Source: CAVSEK01 sp963726975 (GTDB lineage Bacteria; Actinomycetota; Actinomycetes; Mycobacteriales; SCTD01). Taken from it: a DNA stretch of 64,000 nucleotides. Numbering within the stretch: the stretch's first letter is position 1; each line of letters begins with the position of its first letter. The stretch spans positions 744,001 through 808,000 of the forward strand of contig CAVSEK010000004.1 in NCBI GenBank assembly GCA_963726975.1, read 5' to 3'. A model generated the notes under the pieces. The model was not told the origin of the DNA. It was given only the letters and a program-made list of their open reading frames with translations, and made no database searches. Positions 27,171-36,503 of this stretch are shown piece after piece. Both the position numbers and the translations under genes were made by a program.

Positions 27171-27701
27171 GTGCCCGTGTCCCGTCTCAACCACGCCGTG
27201 CTGTACGTGCGCGACACGGCCCGGTCGGTCGCCTTCTACCGCGACGTCCTCGGCTTCGGCGTCGTCGGGGAGCTGCCCGGCGGGGCGGGGGCGTTCCTGC
27301 GGGCGCCGGCCTCGACCAACGACCACGACCTCGCGGTGTTCGCCGTGGGGGCGCAGGCCGCGGCGAGCCCGGCCGGGCGCGGAGCGGTCGGGCTCTACCA
27401 CCTCGCGTGGGAGGTCGAGACGCTGGCGGACCTGCAGGAGACCGCGCAGGTGCTCGCCGCCGCGGACGCGCTCACCGGCGCGTCCGACCACGCCACGACC
27501 AAGAGCCTCTACGCCCGCGACCCCGACGGCCTCGAGCTCGAGGTCGTCTGGCTGGTGCCCGCGCACCTGATCACGCCGGAGGTCACGGCCTCGGCGCTGT
27601 CGCGCCCGCGACCGCTGGACCTCGAGCGCGAGGTGGAGCGGTACGGCGCGGGCACCCGGGGAGGCCTCGGGGTGTCGGTGCCGCTGGGCGTCACCGTCTG
27701 A
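27171..27701 (+). CDS. VOC-superfamily (glyoxalase/bleomycin-resistance/dioxygenase) protein
   Basis: A 176-residue metal-dependent fold with two beta-alpha-beta modules: VSRLNHAVLYVRDTARSVAF and FYRDVLGFGVVGELPGGAGA in the first, GLYHLAWEVETLADLQ and SLYARDPDGLELEVVWLVPA in the second. His (LNHAVLYV), His (LYHLAWEV) and Glu (LELEVVW) fit the usual 2-His-1-Glu metal site, as in catechol-type dioxygenases. GTG 27171 follows GGAGG. Substrate unknown. Confidence 0.8.
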   Translation: MPVSRLNHAVLYVRDTARSVAFYRDVLGFGVVGELPGGAGAFLRAPASTNDHDLAVFAVGAQAAASPAGRGAVGLYHLAWEVETLADLQETAQVLAAADALTGASDHATTKSLYARDPDGLELEVVWLVPAHLITPEVTASALSRPRPLDLEREVERYGAGTRGGLGVSVPLGVTV

Positions 27702-27705
27702 GCCC

Positions 27706-27975
27706 TCAGCGGTCCAGCACGGCCGCGCACTCCGGACAGGCCCGCGGGTCCGGGACGAGCGCCGCGTCCGCACCGGTCGACCCCGGCCAGGGGCGCGAGG
27801 GCCCTCCGACCCGCTCTCCGCACAGGGCGGTGCGGGTGCGGTCGCGCACGGGCACGGCGTGCAGCAGCGTGCCGCGCGGGCGGCCGCGGCCGGTGGGGCG
27901 GCCCCGGGCGGCGAGGACGACGGGCCCGGCAGCGCCGGGTGCGGGCGGGGCGGGGAGCAGCGACGGGATCGTCAT
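27706..27975 (-). CDS. Small protein with a Cys pair, 89 residues
   Basis: Hypothetical. The core VRDRTRTALCGERVGG and DPRACPECAAVL resemble short actinobacterial proteins with a CGE...CPEC zinc-ribbon-like pattern. The N-terminal third is Pro/Ala-rich. Convergent with the VOC gene, ending four bases after it. ATG 27975 lies 55 bases downstream of the HATPase gene stop, so it may share that transcript. Confidence 0.6.
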   Translation of the reverse strand: MTIPSLLPAPPAPGAAGPVVLAARGRPTGRGRPRGTLLHAVPVRDRTRTALCGERVGGPSRPWPGSTGADAALVPDPRACPECAAVLDR

Positions 27976-28030
27976 CGCCCCAGCGTCGGCCGGTCGTGTT
28001 GCGGCGCCGTCTCCCAGCGGTGAACGGCGG

Positions 28031-28450
28031 TCACCGCAGCTCGAACCACACGGTCTTCCCGGCCCGCTCGGGCGTGACGCCCCAGTCGGCGGCCAGCGAC
28101 TCGACGAGCGCCAGGCCGCGGCCGCCCTCCTCGAGCAGGCCCGCGGCCCGGGGGCGCGGCATCTGCGGGCTGCCGTCCTGCACCTCGACGCGCAGCGCGC
28201 CCCCGCGGCTGAGCACCCGCACGTGCACCTCGCCGCTGCCGTGCACCAGGGCGTTGGTGGCGACCTCGCTGACGAGCAGCGCGGCCGTGTCGCACAGCTC
28301 CCCGTGCCCGCTGGTGCGGCACGCGTCGACGGCGAACGACCGCACGCTCGCGATCGAGGCCGGGAGGCTGGGCACGGTCAACCGGTCGACGACGGGCTCC
28401 GGGGCGTCTGGCGGCACGCAGGGCCCGTGCCCGCGGCACACCGTGGTCAT
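28031..28450 (-). CDS. RsbW-like HATPase (anti-sigma/serine kinase-like) protein
   Basis: A 139-residue stand-alone GHKL ATPase domain. N-box LLVSEVATNALVHGSGEVHV, then VEVQDGSPQMPRP (G1) and EEGGRGLALVESLAADWGV (G2), ending GKTVWFELR. These are the usual marks of actinobacterial RsbW/SpoIIAB-like proteins, which phosphorylate anti-anti-sigma factors or sequester sigma factors. No partner sigma or STAS gene is adjacent. Its ATG overlaps the MFS stop, so the two are cotranscribed. A second related gene lies at 32.07 kb. Confidence 0.85.
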   Translation of the reverse strand: MTTVCRGHGPCVPPDAPEPVVDRLTVPSLPASIASVRSFAVDACRTSGHGELCDTAALLVSEVATNALVHGSGEVHVRVLSRGGALRVEVQDGSPQMPRPRAAGLLEEGGRGLALVESLAADWGVTPERAGKTVWFELR

Positions 28451-29817
28451 GCGGCGTCCGTCCGGGTGCTTGAGCGACGTCGGGCACGTCGCTCGGCGCG
28501 GCCCGTGGCCAGGCCGTCCGGACCGCGCTGGACGGGGACGGCGGCCGCGGGCAGGGGCGCGGCACGGCGGGGCCCTGCGGACGCCGCCGCGACCGCACCC
28601 GGCTGTGCCGACGTCTGCGGCAGGCGGGTCGACAGCACCGCGACCGCGCCCCCGGCCGCGACGACGAGCAGCATCGCGACGAGCAGCCCGGCGTGCCCCG
28701 GGCCGAGGCCGGCGACGGACCCGACGCCGTCGCCGGCGAGACCGGCGAGGGCGCTGCCGAGGGCGACCCCGACGTAGTTCGCGGTCGTGCCCCAGGTGAA
28801 GGTCTCGGTCTCGCTCCCCCGCACGGCGAGCTCCTGGAGCAGGCCGAGCAGCACCGCCACGAGCGGGGCCACGGCCAGGCCCGCGACGACCAGCAGCGGC
28901 ACGAGCAGCGGCACGCTCGCCGGCACCAGCACCGCGCCCAGCAGTCCGTAGCCCAGCGGCAGGAGCAGGAGCAGGAGCTGCAGGCCGGGCGCCGAGCGCA
29001 GCGGCCGGCGCGCCCAGGCGACCCCGCCGGCGATGCTGCCCACGGTGAAGGTCGCCAGCAGCAGACCGGCAGCCCGCCGGTCACCGGTGGCGTCGGCGAG
29101 GGCCACGCACCCGACCTCGGCGGCGCCGAGGACCGCCGTGACCAGGAGCACGACCGCGAGCACGGGCAGCACCGGACGCAGCCGGCCGCGGACCCGGGGC
29201 GGCGCGGCGCGGCGCGGCGCCGACGGCAGCACGGCGGTGAAGGCCGCCACGCTCACCGCCACGGCGACGGCGACCAGCACGAGGCTGCCCCGCTCGCCGC
29301 GGGCCACGTTGAGGGCGACGGCGAGCAGCGGCGCCGCGAGGTCGACCACCTCGCCGAGGACGCTGTCGAAGGTGAAGCACGAGGCCCGCTGCCGCTCGTC
29401 GGGCACGAGGAACGCCCACGACGCGCGCATGCACGGCACGAGCGGCGGTTGGACGGCGCCGGCGAGCAGGGCCGGGGCGAGCAGCCCCAGCCCTGCCGCG
29501 TGCGCGGCGCCGGCCAGCAGCGCGAGGGCGGGCAGCTGGAGCGCGGCGCAGACCAGCAGCACCCGGCGGGCACCGACCCGGTCGGCCAGCCGGCCGACGA
29601 GCGGCGCGCAGGTGGCGACGCCCACGCTGTAGGCGCCGACGGCCGAGCCGGCCGCCGCGTAGGAGCCCGAGGCGGTGCTGACGTCGAGCACGATCGACAG
29701 CCACACGCCCGCGGCGGGGACCCGGGCCAGGACGTAGACGACGACCACGCGCAGGACGGCGACGTCGTGCAGACCCCCCTGCTGCGGGGCCGGGGCTCCG
29801 GTCCGGCTGCGCGCCAC
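28447..29817 (-). CDS. MFS transporter
   Basis: Intact 456-residue permease with about 12 hydrophobic segments. It shows SVGVATCAPLVGRLADRVGA and RRVLLVCAAL (motif A), LVPCMRASWAFLVPDERQRA, ATFTVGSIAGGVAWARRPLR and ETFTWGTTANYVGVALGSAL. The last resembles the YceL/LmrA-like ETFTW segment of actinobacterial MFS proteins often annotated only as transporters. The tail after residue 420 is Arg/Ala-rich and cytoplasmic. GTG 29817 has a GGGGGAG ribosome site. Substrate unknown. Confidence 0.82.
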   Translation of the reverse strand: MARSRTGAPAPQQGGLHDVAVLRVVVVYVLARVPAAGVWLSIVLDVSTASGSYAAAGSAVGAYSVGVATCAPLVGRLADRVGARRVLLVCAALQLPALALLAGAAHAAGLGLLAPALLAGAVQPPLVPCMRASWAFLVPDERQRASCFTFDSVLGEVVDLAAPLLAVALNVARGERGSLVLVAVAVAVSVAAFTAVLPSAPRRAAPPRVRGRLRPVLPVLAVVLLVTAVLGAAEVGCVALADATGDRRAAGLLLATFTVGSIAGGVAWARRPLRSAPGLQLLLLLLPLGYGLLGAVLVPASVPLLVPLLVVAGLAVAPLVAVLLGLLQELAVRGSETETFTWGTTANYVGVALGSALAGLAGDGVGSVAGLGPGHAGLLVAMLLVVAAGGAVAVLSTRLPQTSAQPGAVAAASAGPRRAAPLPAAAVPVQRGPDGLATGRAERRARRRSSTRTDAA

Positions 29818-29977
29818 CGCTCTCCCCCCCTCGCCCGGGACGGCGGTCGTCCCCGCTGACCCATCGGCACCCCCGGCCGCTCCTGTAGGGCGCTCCAGGT
29901 CGGGCGACCGGGTGCCGAAGCCCGGGGAGGCCGGCGGAGCGCTCCAGCACCGGCGGCGACCCGGCGAGGAGGTGGCG

Positions 29978-32051
29978 GTGCACGAGCGGCGCGTGTCACC
30001 GCTGCGGGTCTACATGGCGGTGATCACCGTCCTGGGCCTCCCCGTCGCCGTGTGGGCGTGCGTGGTGCTGGCCCGCACGGGCACCGACCTCGACCCGGTG
30101 CTGCTGGTCGTCCTGATCGGCGTCCTGGTCGTCGGCGAGCTGCTGCCGATCCAGATCTCGCGGCAGGGCCGCAGCAGCGACGAGATCACCATCTCGACGA
30201 CCTTCGCGCTGGCCCTGCTGCTCGTCGCCCCGCTGGGCGTCGTCGTGCTCGCGCAGTCGCTGCCGCTGGTGCTCGACGACCTGCGCCGCGGCAAGCACTG
30301 GAGCCGCCCGCTGTTCAACGTCGCGCAGTACACGCTGACGTTCTCGGCGACCCGCGCGTCGTACGCCCTGCTGTCGGGCCAGCCCTTCCTGGAACCGACC
30401 GGGATGCGGCACGCGGACCTGCTCGCGGCGTTCCTCGCCGGCGTCGTCTTCTTCACCGTCAACCACGGCAGCGTGGGGACCGCCGTGGCCCTGTGGGCCG
30501 AGGAGCGCGTCCTGCCGCACCTGCTGGAGGACATCCGGTTCCAGCTGTCGACCAGCGGGCTGCTCGTCTGCCTGGCGCCGCTGGTCGTCGTGGCCAGCGA
30601 GTTCTCCATCGCCCTCGTGCCGGTGCTCCTGCTGCCGATCGCCGCCGTGCGGCGCAGCGCGCAGCTGGCCACCCAGCGCGAGCACGACGCCCTGCACGAC
30701 GTGCTCACGGGGCTCCCCAACCGGGCCCGGCTGCACCTCGAGCTCACCCGTGCCGTCGAGGAGGCGCAGCGCACGGGCAGCGGCGTCGTCGTCGTGCTCG
30801 CCGACCTCGACCACTTCAAGGAGATCAACGACACCCTCGGGCACCACGTCGGCGACCTGCTCATCACCGACGTCGCCCGGCGGCTGTCGGCGGCGGCCGG
30901 CCCCGACGTGCTCGTCGCGCGCCTGGGCGGCGACGAGTTCGCCGTGCTGGCCTCCCCCGGCGGGCCGGCCGAGGAGGTGCGCTCCGCGGCGATGGCGCTC
31001 GTGGCGCGGCTGGTCGGCGCCATGCGCGAGCCCGTCACGCTCGCCGGCGTGCGCCTGGACGTGCAGGCCAGCATGGGCATCGCGCTCGCCCCGGAGCACG
31101 GCACCGAGATCGAGGACCTCATCAGCCGGGCCGACGTCGCGATGTACTCGGCGAAGGAGGAGCGCGGCACCTGGGCGACCTACGACCCCGACCTCGACGA
31201 GCACACGCCGCAGCGGCTGACGCTGCTGGCCGAGCTGCGCGACGGCATCGGGCGCGGGGAGCTGCTGCTGCACTACCAGCCCAAGGTCGAGGCCCGCAGC
31301 GGGGACGTCGTGGGCACCGAGGCCCTGGTGCGCTGGCAGCACCCGACCCGCGGCCTGCTCATGCCCGACGAGTTCATCCCCATCGCCGAGGGCACCGGGC
31401 TGATCGGCACGCTGACCCTGGAGGTGCTGGAGACCGCGCTGCGCGGACCTGCGCCGGCTGCTCGCCGGCGGCAGGCGCCTCGGCGTCTCGGTGAACCTGT
31501 CGGTGCGGCACCTCACCGACCTCGAGCTGCCCCGCCAGGTCGCCGCCTGCCTCGGCCGGCACGACGTGCCCGCCGAGCTGCTCACGCTCGAGGTCACCGA
31601 GAGCACGATCATGAACGACCCCAGCCGGGCGGTCACCGTGCTCGGCCGCCTCCGCGCCCTCGGGGTCAAGATCGCGGTCGACGACTACGGCACCGGCTAC
31701 TCCTCGCTGGCCTACCTCAAGCGGCTGGCCATCGACGAGCTCAAGATCGACAAGAGCTTCATCACGGGGATGCGGGAGGACGACAACGACGCCCTCATCG
31801 TCCGCTCGACGATCGAGCTCGGGCACAACCTCGGGCTGCAGCTCGTCGCCGAGGGCGTCGAGGACGCGCAGACCTGGCAGCTGCTGCTGCCCCTGGGCTG
31901 CGACCTGCTGCAGGGCTACCACATCAGCCGCCCCCTGCCGTACGACCGGCTCGTCGAGTGGCTCGACCGCTGGGAGCGCGAGCTGCCCGAGCGGGTCCCG
32001 GCGGCGCCCGTCCTCGGACCGGCGGAGCGGGACGTGCCGCGGGCCGGCTGA
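29978..32051 (+). CDS. Membrane GGDEF-EAL protein (c-di-GMP turnover; one frameshift)
   Basis: A signalling protein of about 690 residues. The first ~230 residues hold six to eight hydrophobic helices (a MASE-like sensor I cannot name, with EITISTTFALALLLVAPLGV). The GGDEF domain has VVVVLADLDHFKEINDTLGH and RLGGDEFAVL (near residue 317), intact, so cyclase activity is possible. The EAL domain has LHYQPKVEARSG, TEALVRWQHPTRG (EAL at about 448), LTLEVTESTIMND, KIAVDDYGTGYSSLAYLKRL, ELKIDKSFITGM and LVAEGVEDAQ, all metal and catalytic residues present, so phosphodiesterase activity is also likely. One extra G near 31445 breaks the frame at ETALRDLRRLL. GTG 29978 follows CGAGGAGG. Confidence 0.9.
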
Positions 32052-32070
32052 ACCCCCGCCTCCGGACTCC

Positions 32071-32463
32071 TCAGCCCGGCGGGCGCAGCACGAACCAGAC
32101 CTCCTTGCCGACCGGCTCCTCGTGCGGGTCGACGCCCCAGCGGTCCGTCAGCTGCTCGAGCAGCACGAAGCCGCGCCCGCTCTCGTCGTCGAGGGCGGGG
32201 ACGCGCGGCACGGGGAGGGTCCGGGAACCGTCGCGCACGCCGACCTGCAGCCCCGTCCCGTCGCACTCCACCGCGAGCTCGACCGGCGGGCCGCCGTAGC
32301 GGACGGCGTTGGTCACCAGCTCGCTGACCAGCAGCAGGGCGTCGTCGAGCAGCGCCGAGGCGTGCTGCGGGCAGCCGGTCGCGAGCAGCCACGCCCGGGC
32401 CGACGCCGGCGCCGTGGTGTCCAGCGGCAGCACGACGCGCTGGCGGGCGGTCTGGTCGCACAC
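32071..32463 (-). CDS. RsbW-like HATPase protein, second copy
   Basis: A 130-residue GHKL ATPase domain. LLLVSELVTNAVRYGGPPVE (N-box), VGVRDGSRTLPVP, DDESGRGFVLLEQLTDRWGV and GKEVWFVLRPPG. It is similar in size and layout to the 28.03 kb protein but only moderately alike, so it is probably a paralogue with its own partner. GTG 32463 follows GAGGAG. Transcribed convergently to the GGDEF-EAL gene, 19 bases apart. Confidence 0.83.
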   Translation of the reverse strand: MCDQTARQRVVLPLDTTAPASARAWLLATGCPQHASALLDDALLLVSELVTNAVRYGGPPVELAVECDGTGLQVGVRDGSRTLPVPRVPALDDESGRGFVLLEQLTDRWGVDPHEEPVGKEVWFVLRPPG

Positions 32464-32515
32464 GTCGCTCTCCTCGCTGCGTCGGCGGACGAGGTCGGCG
32501 CGCCTGCCACCCGGC

Positions 32516-33391
32516 CTACCCCAGGGCGGCGCGCAGGAACGCCCCGACCTCCTGCCGTGCCGGCGCGGCCTGGGCGATGACCGCACCGAGCCGGAAGAAC
32601 CCGTGCACCTGCCCGTCGTACGACGACCGGGCCACGGGCACGCCGGCCGCCTCGAGGGCGTCGGCCAGGGCCAGCCCCTCGTCGCGCAGCGGGTCGTGCC
32701 CGGCGGTGAGCACGAGGGTCGGCGGCAGCCCGGCGAGGTCCCGCGCGAGCAGGTCCAGCCCGGGATCGGCGGGGCCGCCGGCGTCGCCGGCGTAGTGCGA
32801 CCAGTACCACCGCATCCCGGCGGTCGTGAGCGCCTTGCCGGTGGCGTGCTCGCGGGCCGACGGGGTGTCCAGGTGCGGCCGGACGACCGGGTAGACGAGG
32901 GCGAGCGCCGCCAGCGGACGCCCGGCGGCGGTCGCCGCGAGCACCGACAGGTGACCGCCGGCGCTGTCGCCGGCGAGCGCGACCGGGCCGTCCGGGAGCG
33001 CGTCGAGCACCGCACCGACCTGCTGCGCCTGCCGGGGGTGCCGGGCCCCGGGCGCGAGGTCGTAGTCGACCGCGACGACGGTCGCCCCCGCCGCACGGGC
33101 CAGCGCCCGGCAGGTGGCGTCGTACGTGTCGAGGGTGCCGACCACCCAGCCGCCGCCGTGCGACCAGACGACGGTGCCGCGGGCGCCGGACGGGACGTAG
33201 GTGCGCACGGGCACCCCGCCGACCCGCTCGTCGCGGACCTCCTCGACCGGCTCGCCGGGCCCGGACAGGGCGGCGGCGGAGGCGACGTGGGCCGCGCGTG
33301 CCTGCTCGGGCGTGCCGTCCTCCAGCGGCGGCGCGCCCGCCTCCCGCAGGCGGGCGAGGTAGGCCTCGGCGTCGGGGTCGAGGTCGGTCAC
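32516..33391 (-). CDS. Alpha/beta hydrolase, hormone-sensitive-lipase (HSL) type
   Basis: A 291-residue carboxylesterase. The oxyanion motif is VVWSHGGGWVVGTLDTYD (HGGG), the nucleophile elbow VALAGDSAGGHLSVLAA (GDSAG), the acid is Asp in LVLTAGHDPLRDEGLALA and the base His in GQVHGFFRLG. All are in family order and spacing, so it should be active on short acyl esters. GTG 33391 has GGAGGA upstream. No operon partner; divergent from the secreted protein gene. Confidence 0.9.
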   Translation of the reverse strand: MTDLDPDAEAYLARLREAGAPPLEDGTPEQARAAHVASAAALSGPGEPVEEVRDERVGGVPVRTYVPSGARGTVVWSHGGGWVVGTLDTYDATCRALARAAGATVVAVDYDLAPGARHPRQAQQVGAVLDALPDGPVALAGDSAGGHLSVLAATAAGRPLAALALVYPVVRPHLDTPSAREHATGKALTTAGMRWYWSHYAGDAGGPADPGLDLLARDLAGLPPTLVLTAGHDPLRDEGLALADALEAAGVPVARSSYDGQVHGFFRLGAVIAQAAPARQEVGAFLRAALG

Positions 33392-33448
33392 GGCGGCTCC
33401 TCCGGGTCGGGTCCGGGCTGCAGTCTGCCGCGCCCGCGGGCGGGCAGG

Positions 33449-34246
33449 ATGGAGCCGGTGAGCCGCCGCCCGTCCCTCGCGGTCCCCGCGGGGACCGCGG
33501 CGGTCGTCGCGGTCGTGCTGGCCGCGGTCGTGCTCGTGCGCACGCCCGAGCCGCTGCTGTCGCCGGAGTGCACCACGACGGTGCCGGGCGCCCCGGTCGT
33601 CACCCTCGACCCGGAGCAGGCGGCCAACGCGGCGACCATCGCCGCGGTCGGCCGCCGCCTCGGGCTGCCGCCCCACGCCACGACCGTCGCGCTGGCCACG
33701 GCGATGCAGGAGTCCCGGCTCCGCAACCTGTCCTACGGCGACCGGGACAGCCTCGGGCTGTTCCAGCAGCGACCCTCGCAGGGGTGGGGCACGCCCACCC
33801 AGGTGAGCACCCCGGCGTACGCCGCGGCCGCCTTCTTCCGCCGGCTGGCCCAGGTCGACGGTTGGGAGCGCCTGCCGGTGACGGTCGCCGCGCAGGCGGT
33901 GCAGCGCTCGGCCTTCCCGGAGGCGTACGCGCGGCACGAGCCGCTGGCCCGCGCGCTGGCCCGCGCGACGACCGGCGAGGTGCCGGCCGGGCTGACCTGC
34001 GCGCACCTGCAGGTGCCCCCGGCGCTGGACCGCGACGCCCTGCAGCGGGACGCGGCCGCCGAGCTGGGCTCCCGCGGCCTGACGGCGAGCTCGGGGGCGG
34101 GCCTGTGGACGGCGGCGAGCTGGCTGGTGGCGCACGCCGAGGAGCTCGGCGTGCGGGAGGTGCGCGCCGGCGGCCGGCGCTGGACGGCACCGGCCGGGAC
34201 GTGGGCCGACGACCCGACCGGGCCGGCCGGCCTCACCTGGCGGTGA
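33449..34246 (+). CDS. Secreted/anchored lytic-transglycosylase-like protein
   Basis: A 265-residue protein of a common actinobacterial family. One N-terminal hydrophobic segment (AGTAAVVAVVLAAVVLV), then a predicted extracytoplasmic domain with NAATIAAVGRRLGLPPHATT, VALATAMQESRLRNLSYGDR, DSLGLFQQRPSQGWG and YAAAAFFRRLAQVDGWERLP. The ATAMQESRL Glu followed by DSLGLFQQRP resembles lysozyme-like (SLT) active sites, though activity is not proven. The tail GLRTWTAASWLVAHAEELGV-like region (GLWTAASWLVAHAEELGVRE) and WTAPAGTWADD are also typical. Databases often mislabel this family. ATG 33449; GTG 33458 is possible. Confidence 0.75.
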   Translation: MEPVSRRPSLAVPAGTAAVVAVVLAAVVLVRTPEPLLSPECTTTVPGAPVVTLDPEQAANAATIAAVGRRLGLPPHATTVALATAMQESRLRNLSYGDRDSLGLFQQRPSQGWGTPTQVSTPAYAAAAFFRRLAQVDGWERLPVTVAAQAVQRSAFPEAYARHEPLARALARATTGEVPAGLTCAHLQVPPALDRDALQRDAAAELGSRGLTASSGAGLWTAASWLVAHAEELGVREVRAGGRRWTAPAGTWADDPTGPAGLTWR

Positions 34247-34913
34247 CGGCCCCGCGGCGGGGGTCGACGGCGGCGACGAGGGCGGCCAGCCAGGCCGCGC
34301 CGAGCACCCAGCCGGCGAGCACGTCCGACAGGTAGTGCACGCCCAGCCCCACCCGGGCGAAGCCGACGAGCAGCACCCAGAGCACCGCGGCCCCGACGGC
34401 GGCCGCGCGGACCCCGCCGCGCAGCCCCGGCCAGAGCACGACGAGCAGCACCCCGGTCGTGACGACCGAGCTCTGCGCGTGGCCGCTGGGGAAGGAGGCG
34501 TACGACGCGTGCGCGACGGGGTCGGGCAGCACCGGCCGGGCCCGGTCGACGAGCCCCTTCACCACCGCGTTGAGCACGGCGCTGCCCGCGACGGTGACCA
34601 CCGCGAAGCCGGCCGAGCGGGGGCGGCCGCGGTGCACGAGCAGCGCGGCGACCCCGAGCACCACGACGAGGTAGGCACCGGTCGTGCCGAGCGCGCTGAC
34701 GACGAGCAGGCCCCGGACCAGGGCGGGCGAGTGCAGGGCGAGCCGGTGCAGCCCGTCGCGCACGGCGTCGTCGAGGTCGACGAGCGGGCCCCAGTGCTGC
34801 TGCACGAGCAGGAGCAGCACGCCGAACGGCACCGCGACGAGCACGAGCGCGGCCAGCGCGAGGGCCGCTCGTCCGCCGACCCGCGCGTGCTCCTGCACCG
34901 GGGACCCCTCCAC
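34233..34913 (-). CDS. PAP2-family membrane phosphatase
   Basis: A 226-residue phosphatidic-acid phosphatase-type enzyme with about six helices. The three-part signature is present: KGLVDRARP, SYASFPSGHAQSS and FARVGLGVHYLSDVLAGW. It probably removes phosphate from a lipid such as undecaprenyl pyrophosphate or phosphatidate (family knowledge). GTG 34913 has AGGAG six bases upstream. It overlaps the convergent secreted-protein gene by 14 bases. Confidence 0.9.
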   Translation of the reverse strand: MEGSPVQEHARVGGRAALALAALVLVAVPFGVLLLLVQQHWGPLVDLDDAVRDGLHRLALHSPALVRGLLVVSALGTTGAYLVVVLGVAALLVHRGRPRSAGFAVVTVAGSAVLNAVVKGLVDRARPVLPDPVAHASYASFPSGHAQSSVVTTGVLLVVLWPGLRGGVRAAAVGAAVLWVLLVGFARVGLGVHYLSDVLAGWVLGAAWLAALVAAVDPRRGAVTAR

Positions 34914-34935
34914 GGCCTGCTCCTGCCCCGGGCGG

Positions 34936-34976
34936 GTCCGCCCGACGCGGACAGGCCCGTCGCGGGTCGGGCGGAC
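34936..34976. repeat. GTCCGCCC/GGGCGGAC intergenic hairpin element, copy 2
   Basis: Perfect 11-bp inverted repeat GTCCGCCCGAC (34936-34946) / GTCGGGCGGAC (34966-34976), with internal GCGGAC and CCGTCGCGG, matching copies at 12026 and 46521. It fills most of the gap between the FAD monooxygenase stop and the PAP2 start. Confidence 0.75.
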
Positions 34977-34987
34977 GTCCGGGCCGG

Positions 34988-36472
34988 TCACCCGAGCAGC
35001 CGCAGGGCGGCGGCCGCGCGCACCTGCAGGTCGGCGCCCGGGGTCGCCGAGCGGGTGGCGGCGAGGACCACCCGGTCCGGCCGCAGCACCACCGCCGTGG
35101 CGGGGCCGAGCCAGCGCCGCAGCGGGCCGTCCCCGACCGCCAGCACCGGCGCGCCGAGCCGCCGGGCGAGGGCGTGCAGCGCCGGGTCGGCCGGCCCCCG
35201 GACGAGCACGGCGGGCCCGGGGCCGAGCAGGTCGTCGAGCCGACCGCTGCGGCCGGCGAGCGCCGCGAGCGGCTGCGGCGCGAGGGTCCCGGCCCGCGGG
35301 CCGCCGCGCACCGAGCAGCCGCCGGCCACCAGCGGCCCGCCGACCGGCGGCGAGCCGGCGTCGAGCAGCCCGGTGCCGCCGGGCACGGCGCAGACGGCGC
35401 GCAGCACCTGCCGCCGCACGCCCGCCGCCCGGTCCTGCCCGCCGGTCATCGCCCAGCCGGCCAGCCGGGCCTGGCGCACGGCGGCCCGCGCGTGCGGGCG
35501 GCGCTCCGCCTCGTACGTCGCGAGCAGCTCCTCGGGCGCCGGCCCGTCGAGCACCCGCGCGAGCTTCCAGGCCAGGCCCGCGGCGTCGCGCAGGCCCGCC
35601 CCCAGCCCTTGACCGACGAACGGCGGCGAGGAGTGGGCGGCGTCGCCGAGCAGGAAGACCCGCCCGTCGCGCCAGCGGTCGGCCAGCCGGGCGCGGAAGA
35701 CGTACGGCGCGCTCCGCAGCACCTCGACCGGCGCCCCGCGCGTCCACGGCCGCAGCAGCGCCGCGAGCCGGTCGGGCGCGGCGAGGTCCTCGGCCCGCTC
35801 GCCCGGCCGCACGGCGAACTCCCAGCGGTAGCGGTCCTCCCCCACCCGCAGGAACGTCGCCGCCCGGTGCGGGTCGCAGACCTGCTGGACGCCGTCCCAG
35901 GTGTCCAGCGGCGTCGCGCACCGCCCGTCGACGACCAGCCACGGCTCGGTGAAGCGCAGGTCCTGCCAGCCGGCGCCGACCGCGGCGCGCACGGTGCTCT
36001 CCGCCCCGTCGCAGCCGAGCACCGCCGACGCGGGCAGCTCGCCGCCGTCGGTGACGACGACCGGCTCGGGCCCGCACCGCACCGCCCGCACCTCGACGCC
36101 GCGCCGCACCTGCACCCGCGGGGTCCGGGCCACCGCAGCCGCGAGCAGCGCCTCCAGGTCGGGCTGGTCGAAGAGGTTGGCGGTCGGGAAGCCGTGCCGG
36201 CCCGGCCGCGGGTCGCGCGGGAACTCCGCCATGACCCGGTGGCCGGCGTCGAGCAGCCGCAGCCCGGGGGCGGGCCGGCTGATCGCGGTGAGGTCGACGC
36301 CGGCCGCCTGCAGCACGCGGGCCACCTCGTCGTCGGCGTGCACCGCGCGGGGCAGCGGCCAGGGCGCGAGGTGCCGCTCGAGCACCGTGACGGCCACGCC
36401 CTGACGGGCCAGCAGCAGCGCCGCGGTCAGCCCGGTGGGCCCGGCCCCGACGACGAGCACGGGCGGCGGCAC
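34988..36472 (-). CDS. FAD-dependent aromatic-type monooxygenase
   Basis: A 494-residue class A flavin monooxygenase (FAD_binding_3 type, MhpA-like). VLVVGAGPTGLTAALLLARQ (GxGxxG), ERHLAPWPLPRAVHADDEVA, VLGCDGAESTVRAAVG (DG motif) and RVFLLGDAAHSSPPFVGQGL (GD motif) with LGAGLRDAAGLAWKL are intact. The C-terminal third has a thioredoxin-like lobe as in phenol hydroxylase relatives. Likely substrate is an aromatic acid or polyketide, but no catabolic genes are adjacent. GTG 36472 lacks a ribosome site and sits six bases after a GACAGT hexamer, fitting a leaderless transcript. Divergent from the PfkB kinase across 37 bp. Confidence 0.85.
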   Translation of the reverse strand: MPPPVLVVGAGPTGLTAALLLARQGVAVTVLERHLAPWPLPRAVHADDEVARVLQAAGVDLTAISRPAPGLRLLDAGHRVMAEFPRDPRPGRHGFPTANLFDQPDLEALLAAAVARTPRVQVRRGVEVRAVRCGPEPVVVTDGGELPASAVLGCDGAESTVRAAVGAGWQDLRFTEPWLVVDGRCATPLDTWDGVQQVCDPHRAATFLRVGEDRYRWEFAVRPGERAEDLAAPDRLAALLRPWTRGAPVEVLRSAPYVFRARLADRWRDGRVFLLGDAAHSSPPFVGQGLGAGLRDAAGLAWKLARVLDGPAPEELLATYEAERRPHARAAVRQARLAGWAMTGGQDRAAGVRRQVLRAVCAVPGGTGLLDAGSPPVGGPLVAGGCSVRGGPRAGTLAPQPLAALAGRSGRLDDLLGPGPAVLVRGPADPALHALARRLGAPVLAVGDGPLRRWLGPATAVVLRPDRVVLAATRSATPGADLQVRAAAALRLLG

Positions 36473-36478
36473 GCGCCC

Positions 36479-36503
36479 ACTGTCGCAGGCCGCGTGCGAC
36501 AGT
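36479..36503. promoter_or_regulatory. Palindromic divergent leaderless promoter/operator
   Basis: A perfect inverted repeat ACTGTCGC (36479-36486) / GCGACAGT (36496-36503) occupies two thirds of the 37-bp gap. On each strand its arm ends in GACAGT exactly six bases before the GTG start (monooxygenase left, kinase right). GACAGT fits a loose actinobacterial -10, so each arm may be the -10 of a leaderless promoter, and one bound dimer could shut both genes (inference). Confidence 0.55.
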
